Origin: JAJKIP01 sp040509055
Lineage (GTDB): Bacteria > Bacteroidota > Bacteroidia > Chitinophagales > Chitinophagaceae
Reading direction: 5' to 3'
Assembly: GCA_040509055.1 (NCBI GenBank)
Contig: JBEVLT010000352.1
Location: 1 to 39,480 of the forward strand
Length of the DNA: 39,480 nt
Of this stretch, positions 1 to 6,969 are shown piece by piece. Both the position numbers and the translations under genes were made by a program. Numbering within the stretch: the stretch's first letter is position 1; each line of letters starts with the position of its first letter. A model generated the notes under the pieces. The model saw nothing but the letters and a program-made list of their open reading frames with translations, was not told the origin of the DNA and ran no database searches.

Positions 1-15
1 ATTTCATGTCTTGAT

Positions 16-46
16 AAGAGGCCGGGTTTTCCGGCCTCTTCTTTTT
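16..46 (+). terminator. Rho-independent terminator upstream of pyrR
   Basis: A perfect 10-bp inverted repeat (AAGAGGCCGG, 5-nt loop, CCGGCCTCTT) is followed by CTTTTT. It ends a transcript entering from the left edge. The pyrR -7 box lies downstream of it, so it is not an attenuator inside the pyrR leader. Confidence 0.85.
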
Positions 47-50
47 GTAA

Positions 51-58
51 TATCTTTG
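51..58 (+). promoter_or_regulatory. Bacteroidota -7 box for pyrR
   Basis: TATCTTTG is an exact match to the Bacteroidota -7 consensus TAnnTTTG, 27 nt before the TTG start of pyrR. I see no convincing -33 TTTG at the usual 17-23 nt spacing. Confidence 0.55.
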
Positions 59-85
59 GACGACTAAGCCACTAATCGATCTGCA

Positions 86-595
86 TTGAAAACGATACTT
101 ACCGGTCAGCAATTAGCAATCACCATTAAGCGCCTGGCGCACCAGATCATGGAAAACGACAGCGATCCTGCCGGCCTGATCATTATCGGCCTGCAGCCCC
201 GCGGTATTTTTCTTTCCGACCAGGTGGTGCGGGAGATCAGGAATGAAATGCCGGAGGTGCCGCTGAAGTACGGCAAGCTCGATATCACGTTTTACCGCGA
301 CGATGTGCGCAAAGAGCTGCATATCGCCAATCAAACGGATATTCCTTTTTCCATCGAAGACAGGAAGGTGGTGCTGATCGACGACGTCTTGTATACCGGT
401 CGCACCATCCGGGCTGCACTCGATGCCCTGCTCGATTTCGGCCGCCCCGGCAAGGTAGAGCTTTGCGTGCTGGTGGATCGCCGTTTCAGCCGGCAGTTTC
501 CCATTCAGCCCGATTACGTAGGCAAGGCCATCGATTCCATCATCTCCCAAAAAGTGAAGGTGGAGTGGGACAAGCATGAAGTCGTCCTGTATTAG
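86..595 (+). CDS. pyrR: PyrR: pyrimidine regulator / uracil phosphoribosyltransferase
   Basis: This 169-residue type I phosphoribosyltransferase is of PyrR type. It carries the PRPP-binding loop VVLIDDVLYTGRTIRAAL near residue 95, followed by the PyrR-like VDRRFSRQFPIQPDYVGK segment near residue 130. The length is close to the usual ~180. Family members make UMP from uracil and PRPP, and in Firmicutes they also bind pyr mRNA leaders to control attenuation. The start is TTG at 86; no ATG fits without cutting into the conserved N-terminus. A strong terminator and a -7 box sit just upstream, so it appears to begin its own transcript. pyrB and pyrE lie nearby but are not directly contiguous. The enzyme assignment is firm; RNA-binding regulation in this organism is only inferred. 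Confidence 0.9.
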   Translation: MKTILTGQQLAITIKRLAHQIMENDSDPAGLIIIGLQPRGIFLSDQVVREIRNEMPEVPLKYGKLDITFYRDDVRKELHIANQTDIPFSIEDRKVVLIDDVLYTGRTIRAALDALLDFGRPGKVELCVLVDRRFSRQFPIQPDYVGKAIDSIISQKVKVEWDKHEVVLY

Positions 596-762
596 TATCG
601 GCAGGATATGTTTTTGTACAAGATCGCTGCTATTGACAGTTCAATCCCTGTAATCTTCAATTCGGTCATGAATGGCTGTTTTTCCGGGCCATGTTCAGCT
701 ATGTTTACAGTAAGCCGGTTGCGGATCGCCCGGACATTTTAATTCACCATAATCATCACGTT

Positions 763-1287
763 ATGAAAAAGATTTTTTTATTGATCGGTATTGCCTGTAT
801 TTCCGCTACTGCTTTTGCGCAGCAGGGCGCCGTCAGGATCGGTGTAGGCGCTGACTTTGGTATTCCCACCGGCAGTTTCGGCGACATTTTCAGCGCAGGT
901 ATCGGTGGCTATGCCAAAGGCCTGTTTGGTGTGAGCGAGCATGGTTATGCTACGTTTACCACTGGTTATTCATCATTCAAAGCCAAGGGGTCGGGCAGCC
1001 TGGGCAAAGTGACCTGGGGCATTGTACCCCTGCTGGCCGGCTACCGCCATCATTTCAGCCGCTTTTTTGCTGAACCTCAGGCGGGTTATTCCATCAACAT
1101 CGCCAAGGCAACGATAAGCGGCGTATCGGCGAACGAATCTGAAGGCGCTTTTACCTGGGCAGTGGGCGTAGGCTTTATGGCCAGCCCGAAAGTGGAACTG
1201 GGGCTCCGGTACCAGAGCGCACACAAGGAAGGCGATGCCGTATCGCTGGTCGGGCTGCGGCTGGGCTATAATTTTTCCCTCCGGTAA
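763..1287 (+). CDS. Small outer-membrane beta-barrel protein
   Basis: This 174-residue protein starts at the ATG at 763, because MKKIFLLIGIACISATAFAQ is a clear signal peptide; the frame stays open upstream to 691 but that part is not conserved-looking. The mature part alternates short hydrophobic strands with glycines and aromatic residues and ends in LRLGYNFSLR, a typical last barrel strand with a near-terminal aromatic. This fits the small OmpW/OMP_b-brl-like barrels common in Bacteroidota. It sits between pyrR and pyrB without an obvious link to pyrimidine metabolism. A terminator follows directly. The substrate or function cannot be read from the sequence. Confidence 0.8.
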   Translation: MKKIFLLIGIACISATAFAQQGAVRIGVGADFGIPTGSFGDIFSAGIGGYAKGLFGVSEHGYATFTTGYSSFKAKGSGSLGKVTWGIVPLLAGYRHHFSRFFAEPQAGYSINIAKATISGVSANESEGAFTWAVGVGFMASPKVELGLRYQSAHKEGDAVSLVGLRLGYNFSLR

Positions 1288-1308
1288 AACGGTCAGGGTT
1301 TTGCAGGA

Positions 1309-1337
1309 AAGGGCTGGTCTCACCGGCCCTTTTTTTA
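1309..1337 (+). terminator. Terminator after the barrel gene
   Basis: AAGGGCTGG and CCGGCCCTT (one G-U pair) form a 9-bp stem with a 5-nt loop, followed by a run of seven T. It separates the barrel gene from pyrB. Confidence 0.85.
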
Positions 1338-1431
1338 TAGCCGGCTAGCATCCAGGCTGCTGAAATGCAGGGTGATTTTTGCCCAAACAGGTTAGCGGAT
1401 AATCCGCCGCCCGTTTTATTTGGTTTTCTAT

Positions 1432-1439
1432 TATCTTCG
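1432..1439 (+). promoter_or_regulatory. -7 box for pyrB
   Basis: TATCTTCG matches TAnnTTTG with one mismatch and ends only 7 nt before the pyrB ATG. If used, the pyrB mRNA would be leaderless or nearly so. Confidence 0.45.
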
Positions 1440-1446
1440 CTCTTTA

Positions 1447-2370
1447 ATGAGCCTTTCTACCAAACATCTCCTCGGTATCAGAGATCTCACAAAAGAAGAT
1501 ATATCCCTCATTTTACAGACAGCAGAGCAGTTCAAAGAAGTGTTGCAGCGGCCGGTCAAGAAAGTACCTTCCCTGCGCGATGTGGTGGTTGTGAACCTTT
1601 TTTTTGAAAACTCTACCCGTACCCGCATTTCCTTTGAGCTGGCAGAGAAGCGCCTTTCGGCCGATACGATCAGCTTTACGGCTTCTTCTTCGTCGGTGGC
1701 CAAGGGCGAAACGCTGCTCGACACGGTCAACAACATTTTATCCATGAAGGTGGATATGGTGGTGATGCGGCATAGTGCCAGCGGGGCGCCTCATTTCCTG
1801 GCCCGTCATATCCCTGCCGCGATCATCAATGCCGGCGATGGCATCAACGAGCACCCCACGCAGGGCCTGCTCGATGCTTTTTCCATCCGGGAAAAGACCG
1901 GTGGACTCGAAGGCCGCAAAGTGGCGATCATCGGCGATATCATGCACAGCCGGGTGGCGCAGAGCAATATTCACCTGCTCAATAAAATGGGCGCAGAGGT
2001 GACCGTGTGCGGACCACCTACGCTGGTGCCGAAATACATCCGCGAAGCACTGGGGGTGAACGTAAGTTATAACCTGAGGGAAACGCTGGAATGGTGCGAT
2101 GTGGCCAATGTGCTGCGTATACAGCTGGAACGGCAAAACCAGGTGTTGTTCTCTTCCCTGCGCGAGTACAATCTGGCCTATGGCATCAGCCGCAAACTGC
2201 TGGACAGCCTGCAGAAAGAGATCGTGATCATGCACCCGGGCCCGATCAACCGGGGAGTGGAGCTGGACAGCGATGTGGCAGACAGCGGGCAATCGATTAT
2301 TTTGCAGCAGGTAGAGAATGGGGTGGCGGTGAGGATGGCGGTATTGTACTTGCTGGCGAACCGGAATTGA
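1447..2370 (+). CDS. pyrB: Aspartate carbamoyltransferase catalytic subunit
   Basis: This 307-residue protein catalyses carbamoyl phosphate plus aspartate to carbamoyl aspartate, the committed step of pyrimidine synthesis. The carbamoyl-phosphate motif FFENSTRTRISFE is near residues 52-64, the 80s-loop lysine is in SSVAKGET (K87), HPTQGLLDAF is at 136-145, and the aspartate-side motif MHPGPINRGVE is near the C-terminus. The length matches the usual ~305. I chose ATG 1447 because it follows a -7 box and MSLSTKHLLGIRDL is the normal N-terminus; the longer frame adds nine unsupported residues. No pyrI regulatory chain is in the window, and pyrR is about 0.85 kb upstream. Confidence 0.95.
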   Translation: MSLSTKHLLGIRDLTKEDISLILQTAEQFKEVLQRPVKKVPSLRDVVVVNLFFENSTRTRISFELAEKRLSADTISFTASSSSVAKGETLLDTVNNILSMKVDMVVMRHSASGAPHFLARHIPAAIINAGDGINEHPTQGLLDAFSIREKTGGLEGRKVAIIGDIMHSRVAQSNIHLLNKMGAEVTVCGPPTLVPKYIREALGVNVSYNLRETLEWCDVANVLRIQLERQNQVLFSSLREYNLAYGISRKLLDSLQKEIVIMHPGPINRGVELDSDVADSGQSIILQQVENGVAVRMAVLYLLANRN

Positions 2371-2580
2371 CATTGCTTGAGGTTTTGGAACACTCCGTGG
2401 TTTGCAGGTGCTTTTTTATCGCGATGGATGACTGATCGGTTTGTGTGTTCTGGTATTATGCCGGTCCGGGTTTAAAGAATACCACTACAATCAAACGAAT
2501 TTTCGAATAAGGATAACATCGAACCTCCGGCACCGGATCAGGAGAGCTTCGAAACACAAGAAACCCAAACAATTAACAGC

Positions 2581-3054
2581 ATGCCCCGCATCTGCCTCTT
2601 CCCCGGAACCTTCGACCCCCTCACCCTCGGTCATGTGGATATCATCGACAGGGCCATGCCTCTGTTTGATAAGATCATCGTCGGCGTAGGACTCAATGCC
2701 TCCAAAGTACCCATGTTTTCAGCCGATCAGCGGGTGCAATGGATCAATGATATTTATAAAGAGCATGATAATGTAGAAGGGGCCGTCTATGAAGGGCTTA
2801 CCATCGATTATTGCAAAACCATCGGGGCCCGGTTCATCCTGCGCGGCATCCGCTATGTCAGCGATTTTGAGTATGAGAAAACGATCGCCGATGCCAACCG
2901 TACGCTTGATAAGTCGATCGAAACGATCTTTCTGACGGGTGAGCCGAAATATACTTCGGTGGCGTCCACCATTGTCCGCGACATCATCCGTAACGGCGGC
3001 AACGCACAGCCTTTTCTTCCGCCCGTAGTATATGAATCACTGAAAAAAAATTAA
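2581..3054 (+). CDS. coaD: Phosphopantetheine adenylyltransferase
   Basis: This 157-residue nucleotidyltransferase transfers AMP from ATP to 4'-phosphopantetheine, the penultimate step of coenzyme A synthesis. The N-terminal FPGTFDPLTLGHVDII carries the (T/H)xGH ATP-binding signature (TLGH, residues 15-18). RGIRYVSDFEYE near residue 90 and the late STIVRDI motif also fit CoaD. The length is typical (~160). The 210-base gap after pyrB shows no strong hairpin or promoter that I can recognise. Only 4 nt separate it from the downstream thioesterase, so the two are very likely cotranscribed. Confidence 0.95.
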   Translation: MPRICLFPGTFDPLTLGHVDIIDRAMPLFDKIIVGVGLNASKVPMFSADQRVQWINDIYKEHDNVEGAVYEGLTIDYCKTIGARFILRGIRYVSDFEYEKTIADANRTLDKSIETIFLTGEPKYTSVASTIVRDIIRNGGNAQPFLPPVVYESLKKN

Positions 3055-3058
3055 GCAC

Positions 3059-3517
3059 ATGCCTGTTATCTGGTTCGATAAACAGCTTACACTCGACCAA
3101 TTCAGCCGTATCGGCAACCGCACCATGGCGGAACACCTCGGCATCGAATGGGTGGAGCTGGGAAATGATTACCTGAAGGCGAAAATGCCGGTAGATGACC
3201 GCACCCGGCAACCCTATGGCCTGTTGCATGGCGGCGCCTCCTGCGTGCTGGCGGAGACCGTTGGCAGCGTAGCTTCGGCCATGGTGGTGGATCATGAGAA
3301 ATTTGTATGCGTAGGGCTGGAGATCAATGCCAATCACGTTCGCAGTGCCCGCGAAGGGTATGTGACCGGTATCGCCTCCCCGCTGCACCTGGGGGCCAAT
3401 ACGCATGTGTGGGACATCCGGATCTACGACGAGGTGCAGCGGCTGGTATGCGTAAGCCGCCTTACCGTAGCGATCATCCCGCGCAAGGAAGGATCACACC
3501 GCCCCACCAGCCTGTAA
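3059..3517 (+). CDS. PaaI-type hotdog acyl-CoA thioesterase
   Basis: This 152-residue single-domain hotdog protein has the family signature YGLLHGGASCVLAETVGS (residues ~53-70): the HGG turn, followed by the helix carrying the catalytic acidic residue (AET). Relatives hydrolyse acyl-CoA esters such as 1,4-dihydroxy-2-naphthoyl-CoA in menaquinone synthesis or phenylacetyl-CoA products; the substrate cannot be decided here. It follows coaD by 4 nt. Its 3' end overlaps the convergent NUDIX gene by 24 bp, so the last eight codon positions are read on both strands. Confidence 0.88.
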   Translation: MPVIWFDKQLTLDQFSRIGNRTMAEHLGIEWVELGNDYLKAKMPVDDRTRQPYGLLHGGASCVLAETVGSVASAMVVDHEKFVCVGLEINANHVRSAREGYVTGIASPLHLGANTHVWDIRIYDEVQRLVCVSRLTVAIIPRKEGSHRPTSL

Positions 3518-4120
3518 TACGTCGATAATCGCCGGGAAAACATTGCCGGTATATTCGTTCAATCCGGCGGCCGGTACCCATTTTATTTCCAGTATATCTT
3601 CTTCGGTCTGCGGTACCAGCGGCTGATCGCCGGGAGCGGTCATGGTATACCAGTGCGATTCTTTCAGCACGAACCGCGTGCCCTGGTGGTAGGTATGCCA
3701 GGTAACCACCAGCGGCCCCTCCAGCCGGATATTTTTCAGTCCTGTTTCTTCTTCCACTTCTCTCACTGCACAGGCTTCCAGCGTTTCACCTTCGTCCAGT
3801 TTGCCCTTGGGCAGGTCCCATTTGCCGCGGCGGAATATCAGGAGCAGCTGGTCCTTGTCGTTTTTCACCAGCCCCCCTGCCGCCCGGATGAGCGTGAATT
3901 TTTTAAAGAACGCCTGTTGCAGTTCGTCCAGGCTGGTATGAAGAAAAACGCCGGCATGCACCTGTGGCTGTTCCATCTCGCGGATCATGGTTTTGACCGT
4001 ATGCGTATCCAGCTCGTCGATGAAAATGGCATCATCGTGGTGCAGGTACGGTTCGATGGCTTCATCGATCTGGTCGCAGAGAAACAGGGGTTTGTCGTCG
4101 AAATAGATCTTGATATACAT
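3494..4120 (-). CDS. Two-part NUDIX hydrolase
   Basis: This 208-residue protein has a complete NUDIX box at 106-128: G, five residues, E112, seven residues, then REVEEETGL, which supplies the metal-binding glutamates. Before it lie about 75 residues (MYIKIYFDDKPLFLCDQ onwards) rich in acidic and hydrophobic residues that are not part of a NUDIX fold. The protein hydrolyses an unknown nucleoside diphosphate-X compound. It is divergent from pyrE with a 65-bp shared upstream region, and its 3' end overlaps the thioesterase. Linkage to pyrE may reflect nucleotide housekeeping, but this is inference. Confidence 0.88.
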   Translation of the reverse strand: MYIKIYFDDKPLFLCDQIDEAIEPYLHHDDAIFIDELDTHTVKTMIREMEQPQVHAGVFLHTSLDELQQAFFKKFTLIRAAGGLVKNDKDQLLLIFRRGKWDLPKGKLDEGETLEACAVREVEEETGLKNIRLEGPLVVTWHTYHQGTRFVLKESHWYTMTAPGDQPLVPQTEEDILEIKWVPAAGLNEYTGNVFPAIIDVLQAGGAV

Positions 4121-4134
4121 ATGCCTGAACTTTT

Positions 4135-4164
4135 TTTGGCCGGTCCGTCACTCAGTTATCTTTC
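4135..4164 (+). promoter_or_regulatory. pyrE promoter (-33 and -7)
   Basis: TTTG at 4135-4138, an 18-nt spacer and TATCTTTC at 4157-4164 fit TTTG-N17-23-TAnnTTTG with one mismatch. The predicted transcript start is about 15 nt before the pyrE ATG. A second partial box, TACCTTCG, lies at 4174-4181. Confidence 0.55.
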
Positions 4165-4185
4165 CGCCTTTCTTACCTTCGCCGC

Positions 4186-4821
4186 ATGACAGATGCCAAA
4201 GCGGTAGCAGAAAAACTGCTCCAGGTCAACGCCGTAAAGTTAAACGTAAAAGAGCCTTATACATGGGCCAGCGGCTGGAAAAGCCCCATTTATTGCGACA
4301 ACCGCAAAGTGTTGTCTTTTCCCTATACCCGCGACTATTTCAAGTCCGAACTTTGTAACATCCTTTTCGAAAAATACCCGGAAGCAGATATGCTGGCCGG
4401 GGTAGCTACGGCAGGCATTGCCTGGGGCGCCATGGCGGCCGACCAACTGAAGCTGGCTTATATTTACGTGCGTCCCAAACCCAAAGAGCATGGCCTGGGC
4501 AACCAGATCGAAGGACATTTTGAGAAAGGACAAAAAGTGGTGGTGATCGAAGACCTGGTGTCTACCGGCGGCAGCAGCCTGCAGGCCGTGGATGTGCTGA
4601 AGCAGGCCGGCCTGGATGTGATCGGGCTGGTTTCCCTGTTTACATACGGGTTCCCGGTGGCGGCGGAAGCCTTTGCAAAAGCCGGGGTTCCTTATCAGTC
4701 GCTTTCCGATTACCCGTCGCTGATCGAAGTGGCCAGGGCCAACGGTACCGTTTCCGCCGGTGAAGAAGCCATTTTGTTAAAATGGCGGGATGACCCGGCT
4801 GGTTGGAAAGGGGTTTTGTAA
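4186..4821 (+). CDS. pyrE: Orotate phosphoribosyltransferase
   Basis: This 211-residue type I phosphoribosyltransferase converts orotate plus PRPP to OMP. The PRPP loop KVVVIEDLVSTGGSSLQAV is near residue 118. Upstream, VRPKPKEHGLGNQIEG carries the conserved lysines and flexible-loop residues of PyrE, and the N-terminal WKSPIYCDNRKVLSFP matches the orotate-site segment. The length is typical (~210). ATG 4186 is supported by a promoter immediately upstream. It does not lie in one operon with pyrB or pyrR, but all three occur within 5 kb. Confidence 0.95.
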   Translation: MTDAKAVAEKLLQVNAVKLNVKEPYTWASGWKSPIYCDNRKVLSFPYTRDYFKSELCNILFEKYPEADMLAGVATAGIAWGAMAADQLKLAYIYVRPKPKEHGLGNQIEGHFEKGQKVVVIEDLVSTGGSSLQAVDVLKQAGLDVIGLVSLFTYGFPVAAEAFAKAGVPYQSLSDYPSLIEVARANGTVSAGEEAILLKWRDDPAGWKGVL

Positions 4822-4826
4822 TTTTG
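4819..4826 (+). promoter_or_regulatory. -7 box overlapping the pyrE stop codon
   Basis: TAATTTTG exactly matches TAnnTTTG, overlaps the pyrE stop and lies 15 nt before the ATG of the HMA-like gene. No clear -33 element is visible. Confidence 0.5.
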
Positions 4827-4841
4827 CCTCAAATTCTACCG

Positions 4842-5237
4842 ATGAAATACTTTTTGCTGACGTTGCTGGCTATTGCCGGTCTGGGCATCACCTCCTTTTC
4901 ACAGACCAAAGCGCTGGAAACGGCAAAGATCAAAACGCCTACGGCCGCCTGCGAAGCCTGCAAAACAAGGATCGAATCCTACCTGGACCGCTACGATGGC
5001 GTGCAGTTCGTGAATGTGAACTTCCGCAGGGGCGAAACGACAGTAAAATACCTGACCGACCGTACCAACCTGGAAGCCATCAAAACGGCTATTGCCAATG
5101 CCGGGTATGATGCCGACGATATACCGGCCAACGAAGAATCGTACAAACGTCTGCCGAAAGCCTGTAAGAAATTTGAAGACGGGGGAGGTCATCCCAAACC
5201 CAAAGTGCCGGCTCCGGCTCCAGCCCCGGCAGGGTGA
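4842..5237 (+). CDS. Secreted heavy-metal-associated (HMA-like) protein
   Basis: This 131-residue protein begins MKYFLLTLLAIAGLGITSFSQ, a signal peptide, which fixes the start at 4842 rather than the frame opening at 4803. Residues ~30-95 look like a ferredoxin-like HMA domain: a CxxC pair (CEAC, C37/C40) at the start of a helix (KTRIESYLDRYDGV), then FVNVNFRRGETTVKY and a second helix ending AIANAGYDADDI. The tail is low complexity (PKPKVPAPAPAPAG). HMA domains bind Cu or other soft metals through CxxC, and here the domain would be periplasmic. No P-type ATPase or metal sensor is adjacent. It may be cotranscribed with the gene 53 nt downstream. Confidence 0.8.
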   Translation: MKYFLLTLLAIAGLGITSFSQTKALETAKIKTPTAACEACKTRIESYLDRYDGVQFVNVNFRRGETTVKYLTDRTNLEAIKTAIANAGYDADDIPANEESYKRLPKACKKFEDGGGHPKPKVPAPAPAPAG

Positions 5238-5290
5238 TACCATCGTTTACAGCCCTGCTTACGGGCAGGCAAGTTTAAAAAATTACCGCT

Positions 5291-6001
5291 ATGCGTTTTA
5301 TCCTTTTCGCCTGCCTGTTTATTTCCACCCACTCCGTTGCACAGTGGAAGAGCTACATCATCGGGGTACGCGGCGATACGCTGAACCGGGTGGACCTGAA
5401 GGACAAAAAACAGGGTCCCTGGGTCGTTCACGTAGACCCCCTGCGTGGTGAGCCGGGTTATGACGAACAGGGCTATTTTATCGACGATGTAAAGAATGGC
5501 CAGTGGGTGCGTTTCTCGCTGATGGGCGATAAGATTGCCGAGGAAAATTACCGCTGGGGCAGCCTGGATGGCCGGTCGCGCTACTACACGCGGTACGGCG
5601 CCCTGCTGCGCGAAGAAAGCTGGCGCGCGGTAGACCCTACCAAAAGCATGGATACCGTGGATGTGCTGGATGTCAACGATCCGACGAAGGTGGTGGACAG
5701 GGTAGAAGTGAAACTGACAGGCCAGACCTACAAGCATGGCGAATGGACGTATTATGACACTGAATCGGGCGCCATTGAGAAGACCGAACGGTATTTCCTG
5801 GATAAACTGCAAATCGGCGACGGCGGTGCAGCCGACGACGAGCAGTTGAAACCCATCGGTATTGTCCGGCCGCCCTACCGGCCTGCCACCGACTCGCTTG
5901 GCAACAAGGCGGTGCCTAAACCGCAGGTGGCGCTGGACTATGAAAAAAAGAACTCCGGCAAAAAGAAGATCCGTACCCGCAACGGGCAAACCGGTTTTTG
6001 A
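5291..6001 (+). CDS. Secreted MORN/YwqK-like protein of unknown function
   Basis: This 236-residue protein has an N-terminal signal peptide (MRFILFACLFISTHSVAQ). The body repeats short segments of the type KNGQWVRF, DGRSRYYTRYGALLREES and KHGEWTYYDTESGAIEKT, the pattern of MORN/YwqK-type repeats that form open beta sheets in Bacteroidota secreted proteins. The C-terminal ~40 residues are basic and proline-rich. I do not recognise an enzymatic motif. It lies 53 nt after the HMA-like gene on the same strand and ends 34 nt before the convergent esterase. The role is unknown; calling it a toxin immunity factor would be unsupported. Confidence 0.7.
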   Translation: MRFILFACLFISTHSVAQWKSYIIGVRGDTLNRVDLKDKKQGPWVVHVDPLRGEPGYDEQGYFIDDVKNGQWVRFSLMGDKIAEENYRWGSLDGRSRYYTRYGALLREESWRAVDPTKSMDTVDVLDVNDPTKVVDRVEVKLTGQTYKHGEWTYYDTESGAIEKTERYFLDKLQIGDGGAADDEQLKPIGIVRPPYRPATDSLGNKAVPKPQVALDYEKKNSGKKKIRTRNGQTGF

Positions 6002-6035
6002 TCCCCGTTATGCCGGGATGGCCAGTGCGCAGCGC

Positions 6036-6875
6036 TTATCGCTGCAGCCTTCTGCTGAAATAATTCCTGAAATACAATAGCTGGTATTGTACGGCATTGG
6101 ACCAGTAGGTCCAGTCATGTTTACCCGGCCGTTCCGTATACTCGTGCGGTATATGCAGGCGCAGCATTTTTTCGTGCAACGCATGGTTGTCGGCATAGAA
6201 AAAGTCTTCCGTGCCGCAGTCGATGATAATGCCCAGGGAATCGGTGGCGGCTTTTGTAGCGGCATAGCGCTCTGCCACGGCGCTTACCGAATAATCTTTC
6301 CAGTTGGCTGCATAGGCGATGGTGTCGCCGATGCGTTTGCTAATGTCAAACCGGGTGCGGCAGCAATCCAGGTTTACCCCGCCGCTCATGCTGCCGCAGG
6401 CCCCGAATCGCTCCGTATGCCGCAGGCCCAGGAACAAACCGCCGTGCCCGCCCATGCTGAGGCCCGTGATGGCGCGTGCCCGGCGGTCGTTGATCGTAAA
6501 GTAGTGTGCATCGATCCAGGCGGGTACTTCTTCTGCTATATAGGTTTCGTACCGCATGGCGGTATCCACCGGGCTATCGAAATACCAGCTGCTGAAGCCG
6601 CCGTCCGGGCACACGATCATCAACCGGTAGTTGTCTGCATAGGTTTTCAGCTCCGGCACTTTTGCGATCCAGTTGCTGTAATTGCCGCTGTAGCCATGTA
6701 GCAGGTACACCACCGGCACGCGCACCGGTTTATCCTGGTCCATACCGGGTTGTATCACCACGCAGGAAAAGCTCCTGTGCATGGCCCTGCTGTAGATCGA
6801 AACTGTATCGACAGTAGCTGAATGCCCTTTTCCAAGAAAGAATACCAGCAGAATAACAGCCAGAAGATGTTTCAT
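6036..6875 (-). CDS. Secreted alpha/beta-hydrolase esterase (esterase D-like)
   Basis: This 279-residue protein has a signal peptide (MKHLLAVILLVFFLGKGHSA) and an esterase D / feruloyl-esterase-like fold. VVYLLHGYSGNYSNW is the oxyanion region. The nucleophile elbow is GLSMGGHG (S140), the acid is probably D224 in DCGTEDFFY, and the histidine is H253 in PGKHDW. The Ser-Asp-His triad is therefore complete. Relatives cleave acyl or feruloyl esters, and the substrate here is unknown. A partial -7 box (TACTTTTA, 6880-6887) lies close upstream on the minus strand, after the terminator of the peptidase gene. Confidence 0.88.
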   Translation of the reverse strand: MKHLLAVILLVFFLGKGHSATVDTVSIYSRAMHRSFSCVVIQPGMDQDKPVRVPVVYLLHGYSGNYSNWIAKVPELKTYADNYRLMIVCPDGGFSSWYFDSPVDTAMRYETYIAEEVPAWIDAHYFTINDRRARAITGLSMGGHGGLFLGLRHTERFGACGSMSGGVNLDCCRTRFDISKRIGDTIAYAANWKDYSVSAVAERYAATKAATDSLGIIIDCGTEDFFYADNHALHEKMLRLHIPHEYTERPGKHDWTYWSNAVQYQLLYFRNYFSRRLQR

Positions 6876-6919
6876 ATTTTAAAAGTAACTAAAACCAATT
6901 GTTTGGACGCCGGACAATA

Positions 6920-6947
6920 AAAAAGGGTTGCCCGATCTGAGCAACCC
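6920..6947 (-). terminator. Terminator of the HupE-M1 peptidase operon
   Basis: Read on the minus strand, GGGTTGC, a 9-nt loop and GCAACCC are followed by TTTTTTATT. It lies directly downstream of the M1 peptidase stop codon and upstream of the esterase gene. Confidence 0.85.
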
Positions 6948-6969
6948 AACCTGAAACCTTTTAAACCTG

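Noticed and set aside
1338..1446. A PyrR-type attenuator before pyrB (ATCCAGGCTGCTGAA looks faintly like the PyrR loop)
   Set aside because: The match to the known PyrR-binding loop is poor, there is no terminator with a T-run after it, and the likely promoter lies downstream.
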